Positions 1 to 7,500 of a DNA stretch of 45,750 nt are shown here, in pieces. The DNA lies in assembly GCA_017408825.1 (NCBI GenBank), contig JAFQTX010000034.1, positions 1 through 45,750 on the forward strand. The letters run 5' to 3'. The notes below the pieces were generated by a model. The model did no database searches. It was not told the origin of the DNA and saw nothing but the letters and a program-made list of their open reading frames with translations. Both the position numbers and the translations under genes were made by a program. Each line of letters opens with the position of its first letter. Position 1 is the first letter of the stretch. Source of the DNA: Alistipes sp. (lineage in GTDB: Bacteria > Bacteroidota > Bacteroidia > Bacteroidales > Rikenellaceae).

Positions 1-2
1 AA

Positions 3-86
3 TACAATAAGTTCTATTTCGCTAAGGGCATATTAGATAACAAGTCTAATGCGGAGGAGTATGAATTGATTTATACAAAAAGTTAA
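3..86 (+). CDS. C-terminal end of an unidentified protein (partial)
   Basis: An open frame runs from the left window edge (first full codon at 3) to a TAA at 84-86 and encodes the last 27 residues of a protein (ends ...YELIYTKS). It lies 14 bp before the next start codon on the same strand, so the two genes may be co-transcribed. Too little is present to identify the family. It could also be a chance open frame, but spacing and codon composition fit a real gene end. Confidence 0.5.
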   Translation, partial: YNKFYFAKGILDNKSNAEEYELIYTKS

Positions 87-100
87 AAGAACTGATAACT

Positions 101-820
101 ATGAAAATACAATTTGCATCTGATATACATTTGGAGTTGTCAGATAATTCGAGATTTATAAAGAGCGAGCCGTTTGAGGTTGCGGGTGATGTGTTGGTCT
201 TTGCAGGCGATACTGGTTACCTGCGCGATAGGACATTGCCAAATCTGAGATTCTGGAAGTGGGCATCAGCAAATTATCGTGAGGTGTTGTTGGTGCCCGG
301 CAACCACGAGTTTTATGGTAATGGCAATGTATTAGCCTATGGCGACAGTTGGAGCCGTAAGATATTGCCGAATGTACATTACCACCAGAACAAGGTTGTG
401 AGGATTGATAATGTCGATTTCATTCTCTCGACCCTTTGGTCGCACATTCGCCCCGAGGACGAATATTTTGTGCATCGCGGCATGAACGACTTTCGGCAGA
501 TTCTGTACAATGGTCGCCACTTTACACCTACCGACTTTAATACCGAGCACGAGAAATGTCTGGACTTTATCAAGCAGAGCGTTGCGGAGAGCACCGCCGA
601 GCGTATCGTGGTAGTAACCCATCATCTGCCATCGTTGGCAGTCTTAGCTCCTCAGCATAAAGGTAGCCTACTTAATAGTGCCTTCGCAACGGAGTTAGGC
701 GACTTCATAGCAGATAGTCGTATTGATGTGTGGATTCTCGGACACTCGCACGCCAACATAGATGCAACAATCGGCAATACTCGCATTGTCTGCAACCAGC
801 TCGGTTATGTTTACTACTGA
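101..820 (+). CDS. calcineurin-like metallophosphoesterase, apparently truncated at its C-terminus
   Basis: Binuclear-metal phosphoesterase of the calcineurin-like superfamily. The metal-binding motifs are in order: D8-x-H10 (SDIHLE), GDT around residue 37, GNHE at 67-70, THH at 173-175 and GHSH at 214-217, so the catalytic core is complete. The substrate cannot be read from sequence; relatives hydrolyse phosphomonoesters, phosphodiesters or nucleotides in the cytoplasm. Oddity: after the TGA at 818-820 the same frame stays open for 14 more sense codons (ENLGGFDGKKFIEV) to a TAG at 863-865. This resembles the usual C-terminal tail of the family, so the TGA looks like a recent nonsense mutation, for example GGA to TGA. 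Confidence 0.88.
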   Translation: MKIQFASDIHLELSDNSRFIKSEPFEVAGDVLVFAGDTGYLRDRTLPNLRFWKWASANYREVLLVPGNHEFYGNGNVLAYGDSWSRKILPNVHYHQNKVVRIDNVDFILSTLWSHIRPEDEYFVHRGMNDFRQILYNGRHFTPTDFNTEHEKCLDFIKQSVAESTAERIVVVTHHLPSLAVLAPQHKGSLLNSAFATELGDFIADSRIDVWILGHSHANIDATIGNTRIVCNQLGYVYY

Positions 821-865
821 GAGAACCTCGGTGGCTTCGATGGCAAGAAGTTTATTGAGGTGTAG
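818..865 (+). pseudogene. in-frame C-terminal extension of the phosphoesterase lost behind a TGA
   Basis: Directly after the TGA the frame reads ENLGGFDGKKFIEV and then stops at TAG, followed within 10 bp by the transcription terminator. Polar residues and a final I-E-V resemble the tails of related phosphoesterases. The segment is read as the original end of the protein; readthrough is possible but not shown. Confidence 0.45.
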
Positions 866-874
866 AATAAAAAG

Positions 875-916
875 AGACTCTGCTAAAGTTATATTCAAAC
901 CTTAGCAGAGTCTTTT
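875..916. terminator. intrinsic terminator, possibly bidirectional
   Basis: Twelve-bp perfect stem (agactctgctaa at 875-886 with ttagcagagtct at 902-913), about 15-nt loop, then TTTT. A-rich sequence on the left side gives a T-tract on the minus strand too, so it can serve both the phosphoesterase (plus) and the convergent ATPase gene (minus). Confidence 0.85.
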
Positions 917-938
917 CGCGTTTACAGGAAATCCTCTT

Positions 939-2072
939 TTATTTTGCAAAATACTCAGTCTTCAACCAATAGGCGTAGATAGGATCTTGGAATGAGATCT
1001 CGCCAGCCTTGTTATCCAATACATCATTCTTGATAAGAGCTGCCTTTGAGCGAGCCACAGATGTCGGCGACGATATCTGGTAGCGGTGCATCACATCGGT
1101 TGAACTAATAGCCTTTTCACCTGCAATAAGGGCTTTAAGGTAGTTCAGTTGTTGTGTTGTCAAAGTCTCGGTAATCGTTACAAACAATAGGCTTAACTGC
1201 TCTACCAATGCGGCGTGTGCCTCGTGCACTATCTCAACCGTACAGATATCCTTTGTTCGCAACCACGACTGCTGTGCAAGTTGCTGTGCGTAATAAGGAT
1301 GGTTGTCTACAAGTTCTGCGATTAAGTGGGCTGCATCCTCATTAATACTCTTGCCCGTATCCTCAAATCGGCTATTGAAGCACTCCACAAGGTATGGCGT
1401 TTCGATCTTGTCAAGGAACATCAGGTTGCCAAACTTATAGAATGGTTTAGACGAGTGAGTGAACACCTCCAACATCATATGGCGCTTGCTACCATAAAGG
1501 CAATATGCAACGCACTGATGCTGCTGCCAATGCGAGCGCAACTTCTTCTGGAAATAGTCAGGATCTGCAAACTCTGCAATATTCTGGAACTCATCAACGC
1601 AAATCACAATTTTGAGTCCCTTCTTCTGTGCAATTTTCTCGGCAAGGTCAAGCACCTCGTCTGGATTGCGCTTTACATCCTCCCAGTCGAAATCGATTGA
1701 CACCTCATTTGTCGGGTCAGTACCAATAGAAATCTTTGGCACAAGGTGCGAGAAAAAACTCTTCGCATTCTCGACAGCCTCCTCCCACTTGGTTGATGTC
1801 GCAGCAATAACCTTCTGCGCAAGCAAAGAATAGAAGTGCTCCTCATTGCGCACATTGAAAAGGTCGATATGACAGATACGCAATTTGCTATCCTGCTCCA
1901 TCGCTAACTTTGCAGCTTTGTTTACAAGCGAGCTCTTGCCCCAACCACGGGGCGAGATAATGATTGTATTGCTAAGCGACACGAAATTCCAAACCAAGTT
2001 GGTTGTTTCCACCTTTCTGTCTATGAAATTCTCATCGGTTGCTATTCTGCCATAGATAAAAGGAGCCTCCAT
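939..2072 (-). CDS. AAA family ATPase (archaeal-type ATPase-like, PF01637 style)
   Basis: 377-residue P-loop ATPase. The Walker A is SPRGWGKSS (residues 40-48) and the Walker B is IVICVDEF (155-162). The C-terminal third (from about residue 305) reads as a winged-helix domain that starts after LNYLKAL and ends in a DPIYAYWL segment, typical of this ATPase group, which is common in Bacteroidetes and archaeal genomes and has no settled function. It is a single gene transcribed toward the terminator at 875-916. No partner gene is adjacent in the same transcript, so a role in mobile-element biology or defence is only an inference from the neighbourhood. Confidence 0.8.
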   Translation of the reverse strand: MEAPFIYGRIATDENFIDRKVETTNLVWNFVSLSNTIIISPRGWGKSSLVNKAAKLAMEQDSKLRICHIDLFNVRNEEHFYSLLAQKVIAATSTKWEEAVENAKSFFSHLVPKISIGTDPTNEVSIDFDWEDVKRNPDEVLDLAEKIAQKKGLKIVICVDEFQNIAEFADPDYFQKKLRSHWQQHQCVAYCLYGSKRHMMLEVFTHSSKPFYKFGNLMFLDKIETPYLVECFNSRFEDTGKSINEDAAHLIAELVDNHPYYAQQLAQQSWLRTKDICTVEIVHEAHAALVEQLSLLFVTITETLTTQQLNYLKALIAGEKAISSTDVMHRYQISSPTSVARSKAALIKNDVLDNKAGEISFQDPIYAYWLKTEYFAK

Positions 2073-2265
2073 AATCAGCTTTTGTATGTTTTTGCAATAT
2101 AGTACAAAATATGTAATTACACAAATTGTTATTACAAAAAGTGTAAATACAAATAATGTACTATGGAAATGTGGAGAGAATGACGGTTGTTATTAATGAG
2201 GTGTAAAATACACCTCAGCTTGGTATAGGTGTATTAAATTTTACACCTTCGCCGGATGTTTTTCG

Positions 2266-2514
2266 TTATTCATAATCACAGAGCTTGTCGTACTCTTCAA
2301 TATTCAGTTTATTGAGTGTATCATCTGCAATTAATGGCTTGACATTGTATCGAAAACAACATTGTCCGAAGATGCTTAACCGATTCTCGCAGCAGAGTTT
2401 GATTTCGTTTTCAGCAACTTTTGTAAGTTCAGCAGCGGAGCGGATAGACCTCGCAATTGCCACTAACTCTCTCTCGGCGTTGAAGATTAGTATTTGTGGT
2501 TGTTTCTCTGACAT
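2266..2514 (-). CDS. small NUMOD1-like DNA-binding-type protein
   Basis: 82-residue protein with one module of the NUMOD1/homing-endonuclease-associated type: a beta strand (ILIFNAERELVAIA), then S-x-x-S/A-A-E-L as a helix-turn-helix-like segment, then IKLCC..., and an aromatic end (CCFRYN). It shares this layout and the acidic end LN.L...EYD.LC with the next gene upstream, so the two are paralogues. A -7 box TAACTTTG lies at 2546-2539 on the minus strand. Function is unknown; such small proteins are frequent around Bacteroidales mobile elements and a DNA-binding role is inferred. Confidence 0.65.
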   Translation of the reverse strand: MSEKQPQILIFNAERELVAIARSIRSAAELTKVAENEIKLCCENRLSIFGQCCFRYNVKPLIADDTLNKLNIEEYDKLCDYE

Positions 2515-2538
2515 ATTGAGTTGTTTTTAATTCTCCCA

Positions 2539-2546
2539 CAAAGTTA
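2539..2546 (-). promoter_or_regulatory. -7 promoter box (TAACTTTG)
   Basis: Matches the Bacteroidetes -7 consensus TAnnTTTG and lies about 25 bp before the ATG of the 82-residue NUMOD1-like gene. No clear -33 TTTG is seen. Confidence 0.5.
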
Positions 2547-2710
2547 GTGATATTTTCCCCAAGTGAGTCTCGTGGCGACCACTAAAATTAAATGTCCACC
2601 TCGCAGACTTGGAAAAATACCGAAGAATAGCGAGATGAGCGAAGGACAATAGAGTGGGCATTTATTTTGCGCATCGTCGCAACCGACTAATGCTTTGATA
2701 GTTGCCGTTA

Positions 2711-3070
2711 TTAGTTCATTTCCTTGTGGGAGGTGACAATCTTCTCCCTCTGCCTATCCCTTGCCCTCTGACGAATATGTGCCATCTTCCGTGTTGAGAT
2801 ATACTTTCGTTTGATGCCACACAAATCGTCATACTCTTTCAGTGTCAGATTGTCCAAATCATCCATCTCCAATAGGATATCAGGGTGCAGTTGGCGGTAA
2901 TAATATGCTCCCGAACGGACCGATTTGCCTGTGCAACAATTGTGTATTGCCGATTTGTTTTCGTGCGTCAATTCAGCGGCACAATGCAATGACCGAACAA
3001 TCGCCACTAACACCCTTGCGCCATTGAATATAAGCACCTTGCACGGCCTTCTAAATTTACTCCTTCTCAT
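2711..3070 (-). CDS. small NUMOD1-like protein with basic tail
   Basis: 119-residue paralogue of the 82-residue gene downstream. It has a basic N-terminus (MRRSKFRRPCK), the module VLIFNGARVLVAIVRSLHCAAEL, the IHNCCTGKS turn and YYYRQ, then LDNLTLKEYDDLCG, and adds a strongly basic C-terminus (KKMAHIRQRARDRQREK-like) fit for nucleic-acid binding. The 196-bp gap before the next gene suggests a separate transcript. No biochemical function is known to me; DNA binding is inferred from the NUMOD1-like core and the charge. Confidence 0.65.
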   Translation of the reverse strand: MRRSKFRRPCKVLIFNGARVLVAIVRSLHCAAELTHENKSAIHNCCTGKSVRSGAYYYRQLHPDILLEMDDLDNLTLKEYDDLCGIKRKYISTRKMAHIRQRARDRQREKIVTSHKEMN

Positions 3071-3209
3071 TTGCTTGCTGTTTAATAGTTAGACTATTAT
3101 TAGAGTAGGAGTATTTTCGGCTTTTGGTTGGATGTTTATGTAGTTATATACCCACCTCTCACCAACACAAATCCGTGAAGCAATAATAAGATGATGTAAT
3201 TACTAATTA

Positions 3210-3980
3210 TTATCCATAATTATTCATTGCTATCTCCACCCCAGCGCTCAATGCTTTGATAGCCGATGGTAAATGGATATTATCATTACCAGCCTTTTCC
3301 GATGACGCGAGCACATCAGCTTGTCCGTTTTCCGAGAAGTGCTCATATTGAGAGAAATACTTGTAATAGTGGTACAATCGTGTTACCACCTTTCTAAGCT
3401 CTGGAATACTAATCAAGAAGTCTACAATATCTTTGGTCTTAACGCCCTTTGCCCTTGAAAAACCTTCATCTTTCAATTGTTGTTTTGATCGCTTTATTAC
3501 AGTCAACTTTTCCTGATCGTCGTCAAGTGTCAGCAGTCCCAAGAAATTGTCCTCCATTGTTAACTCCCACAAATGGTCTATAAAGGCATCATCACATATA
3601 ATTCCCGTACTTTTTATTTGATCTCTATATACCTCTTTGCGCTCTAACATCGAGTTGGCATACTCTATTGTTCTTAGATCCAGTTCCTCGTAAACCTGTT
3701 TCTTATTAGCACGCTGTATGTATATGGCAAACAAGCAATCGGTAAAGCAACAACGCAACAACAATCCTATCGGTAACTGAAATAATGAAATCTTTCCTGT
3801 TTTCAAGACATGAGCAGTCAACAGCAGTGATGAATACAGGTTTGAGTAGATACGGTATAACAAGAGTAGCTTAACCTTCTCAACCCGTTCCAGTTTACCA
3901 TGCGAACGCTCTTTACCGTATTCTTGAATCTTCTTCAGCAAGGTTAACTCTTCCGCAAACAGTTGTTTTATCTCAGTCAT
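3210..3980 (-). CDS. unknown helical protein, last gene of the protease-STAND operon
   Basis: I do not recognise this protein with confidence. The ATG at 3980 (MTEIKQLF) is preferred over an in-frame start at 3998 because it overlaps the preceding gene's stop by 8 bp, as expected for coupled translation. The 256-residue product is almost all predicted helix, with a hydrophobic stretch around residues 45-85 and a YHYYKYFSQYEHFS segment near the end. That segment is vaguely like the R/S-x-Y-x-H patterns of HEPN/DUF5677-type proteins; the resemblance is weak. As the distal gene of an MBL/protease-STAND operon it may be an effector or accessory protein (inference). Confidence 0.7.
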   Translation of the reverse strand: MTEIKQLFAEELTLLKKIQEYGKERSHGKLERVEKVKLLLLYRIYSNLYSSLLLTAHVLKTGKISLFQLPIGLLLRCCFTDCLFAIYIQRANKKQVYEELDLRTIEYANSMLERKEVYRDQIKSTGIICDDAFIDHLWELTMEDNFLGLLTLDDDQEKLTVIKRSKQQLKDEGFSRAKGVKTKDIVDFLISIPELRKVVTRLYHYYKYFSQYEHFSENGQADVLASSEKAGNDNIHLPSAIKALSAGVEIAMNNYG

Positions 3981-4260
3981 TATTATGATTCTTTTCAAAT
4001 TGTATCGGAGGTAAATATTTCATCCAGTCCATCATGTTGGCTAAATTGCGTATTCTTTCGTCTATATTGGCTATTTCTATTCTTCTGTTGGGAAGATACC
4101 GTGCATGTTCCAACGAGTCACTCAAAGCCCATGCACGGTTTGCCAAAAAGGCTTCATCTCCGGCATGCTGCTCTAAGTCATCAATCAATAAAAATATATT
4201 ATGCTCAAAGGACGCTCTTGAATTAGGTGGCGGCATACCGTATTTACTCTTCTCTTTCAT
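3973..4260 (-). CDS. small protein with LPN..DE..R motif, operon gene 4
   Basis: 95-residue soluble, helix-rich protein of unknown family. Its C-terminal half contains YLPNRRIEIANIDERIRN followed by LANMMDWM, which aligns with VLPNGRLNLGTVDEFVRS...HMIA in the upstream small gene; the two appear to be diverged paralogues sharing one domain. Its start overlaps the upstream gene by 17 bp and its stop overlaps the downstream start, so it sits firmly inside the operon. A regulatory or adaptor role beside the protease-STAND protein is inferred; no catalytic motif is visible. Confidence 0.75.
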   Translation of the reverse strand: MKEKSKYGMPPPNSRASFEHNIFLLIDDLEQHAGDEAFLANRAWALSDSLEHARYLPNRRIEIANIDERIRNLANMMDWMKYLPPIQFEKNHNND

Positions 4261-4500
4261 GAATTTGATTAAATATGTCTGATGCTATCATATGAAAACT
4301 TGATCTTACAAATTCATCAACTGTTCCAAGATTTAACCTCCCGTTGGGCAGAACTCTCACACGCATAATAGAATCCGTAGTTTGACTAGCAACACTTATA
4401 GAAAAATGAATGCGGTCATTCTCTAAACACTCTCTCAAAAGATTGGCACCTCTTTCAAAGTACTTCTCTCTGGATATGATGAATACAGGTCTTTTGCCAT
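4244..4500 (-). pseudogene. small LPN..DE..R protein, operon gene 3, apparent frameshift at its start
   Basis: An ATG at 4500 lies one base after the TAG of the big upstream gene, but its frame stops after 21 codons. One frame over, protein-like sequence begins at once: KRPVFIISREKYFERGAN, then LLRECLENDRIHF and the LPNGRLNLGTVDEFVRS motif, to a stop at 4244. One extra A in the run GCAAAAGA (5 A instead of 4) would give MAKRPVFIIS... and an intact ~86-residue protein. Without it only a TTG at 4438 (64 residues) is available. So the gene is frameshifted, decoded by slippage, or carries a sequencing error. Confidence 0.6.
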
Positions 4501-4501
4501 A

Positions 4502-7500
4502 CTAAAAATCATTGATTGCGTAATACACGTACCCAGCCCTTGCGTTATCCACTTTGCTATAGAGAATTTTGTCAAACAAGTTCTCCATTATCCGACTGTA
4601 TCTTCCTTTAGGTGAATAATCCAAATAAAAACTCCTCTGGATGTATACGTCTGACCGAATCAGCATCCTAATAGACCCATTCTTAGCCATAGCATGTACT
4701 TCATCAAGATACTGCGTTGCGAAATCTCTACCAGTAACATTCAGGTTATTGAGCTTATCAATCTTATGTTCTACAAACATCTTATCTTCAAAGTCAATCC
4801 ATACATCTCCCTTATCTGGTAATGATTCGGGAATCACTGACTTCAATTCATTTAACAGGTCGGCATAGCCACATTTCTCAGCAAATATTTTAGCCATCTC
4901 ATAGAGATTCCTGGAAACAGAAAAAAGAGGAATATGTAGTAATTGCGCCTCATTATCTTTCATCTTCGTATGAGCCAATACCTTATCAGGATTATCCTTT
5001 GCCATTTCAAGTAATACAGCAGATGCTTGCGTAGCTAGTCCAATCTCTGACGGGCTCACGACCTCATCAATCAAGCAATCAATTACTCTCTCATCAAATT
5101 TGACAAGCCAACAAATCGATTCAAAGGCTCTAGACGAAATAGTTCTGTCGGGGTGTAAAAAGAACCAGATTAACAAATGAATCATTTGTTCGTCTTTATC
5201 ACTCTCCTCCAGTTTTCCTACAAACCAATTAAACTTCTCAAATTGTTCCGCGGATGGCCTAACATTGATATCATAATGTCCTGTCACCACCTCAAATAGC
5301 TCATTGAAACTAAAATCCGTTTTTCTGACAAGTGGACTTATGATTTCACTCAGCGAATACCAATAGCTACCTAATGGTGAGACTATATCTTTCCTACATT
5401 TCTCAAGAATAGCTTGGCTAGTAGGCAAGTCTGAGAGCTTCTCAATGTGTTCCTCCTCTATCACATCATTTTTTCTATTCTTGGAGGCCCTTATCCATTT
5501 ATAGCCCAACTCTTCTAACTTGCCTTCCAACTCATTAAGGATTGCTGTCGGAATCTTCAAACGTTCCAGTTCATTTAGATAATCACCTTTTCTATCGTGG
5601 TTATACTCATCAATAAAGTATTCTGCCATTCTGGGCAACAAATCTTCCTGCACCTTATTTTCTCCCAAGACAGTGAAAATACCTGCATGAAGCTCAGCAT
5701 ATTGGTAATCGTTATGCATCTTGTCCCAGTTATCCCAGAACAATTCACTTATTGAATACCGAATATACGGCGATACTTCTTTACATTCCTCTAATAGTTG
5801 GCAAATTGCACTTGCTTCTATCAGATGGTTGCATCCAAGTTCATAACCTTCACCGACCTTCGGCATATCCACCTTCCACTCCTCTGCATTTTTCACAATT
5901 CGGTCCGCAGCAGGAAGTGTCTCAAACTTATAATATGCTATTGCGTCTTTTAACGATGACGTTTTTGCAATTGTTGCAACAAAAGTATTCTTTTGTTGCC
6001 TAACGTATCGTTGGAAGGTCATTTCACCTGATGCTTCCTCGAAAATAGCCGCCAAGTGGGCAATCTGTTTTTTATCAAAAGCTACATCTAAACTTTTGAA
6101 GCGGTTGATAAACTCTAATTGTGCCTCTTTATACCATTCCGGCCCCATGGAACTACGCATCACTTCGTGATAAACGACAGTTGCCTTATCATTCTCTCCC
6201 ATTAAGGCATATTCACGGCATATCTGCAGTAAATAACCGCAACGCTCGCTGCGATTCTGTACAGCATATTCAATATATTTTACGGCCTCGTCTGCTAAAT
6301 ACAATGCTATGCCACGCGTTTGCTCACTTGGAGCAAATATAACAGTCAGTCTGATTAATATGGCACAATAGCCCTCTCTATATAAGGATAGTTGGTCAGA
6401 CATCCTATTTTGCAAATGCACCATAAAGTCATTGATCTTGTCCACAAAAAACTCTTTGTATATCTCAGCCAGTTTGTCATATACAAATGGGATTAACTCT
6501 TCAGGCAACAAGTAGCTCCGCTTCCATCTCACACGCTGTTCAAAGGAAAAATCCATGAAGTCAATAATCTCCTTGACTGGAGCATACATTTCTTGATAAT
6601 CCTCGCCAGCCGCTCTTTTCCTGTAGAGGACTCCATTGACGTATGCAGTCCGAGCCACTAAGGCCTCAATATATCTTGCCCAACTGATGTCACCATGATA
6701 GTTGCGGTTCAGTGCCGGGCAAGTCAGTTCTTCATCGAGATATGCCAAATACAGACTCTCTTGATAGAAATGATTCAGCGAATCGGCATCAACATCAACA
6801 CCGTTATCCTTCCTGAATACAAAAGATCCGGGATTGGGTCCATAATCCTTCAGTATCTTTTGAACGATATCCGTACGGATTATTTTATCAATCAAACCAC
6901 TAGGTAACATCTTCAGTTCATCTTCACAAAACTTAAAGGTGTGGCTTAACATGGCTTCCTCAACCTGTCTCAGACAGTCATTGAAGGCTTCATTGTGACC
7001 AATGGCATGTAACCCAGCATCTGTATGATCATATAACGCTATGACCTTGACGAAGAACATAAGAAACTCTTCATCCCAGTCAATTTCATATTTTTTCAAA
7101 TGCTGCCCTATGTCAATCTTTTTGCCGGATCGCAGTTCATTTGAAATCTGATAGGCTAAAATCATCTCGCGAATCATCGATTTCATTTTGATGGTCCCTT
7201 CGTCTTTTCCTTCTATCAGACGATTGAGAAAACTGAGGTAGTGTGGCAAATGGGCAGGATCTTCATATCCCGCCAGGATTCCTTCCACCATCAATTGACC
7301 TTTGAGCACAAATACATATGGGCTGGATTTTTTTCCAATGTTTTTGTTTATTTCCTTCCTGATGGCTGCCTCTATAGCACACGATAAGGAGTACGCCTCA
7401 TCCTCATACCCTAATTCAAACAAACAGCGCAAATAGGAAATCGCCGTATCAATGCCCACTAAGAGACTATTGTCCCTTACCAGATACTTCAGTGCCACTG

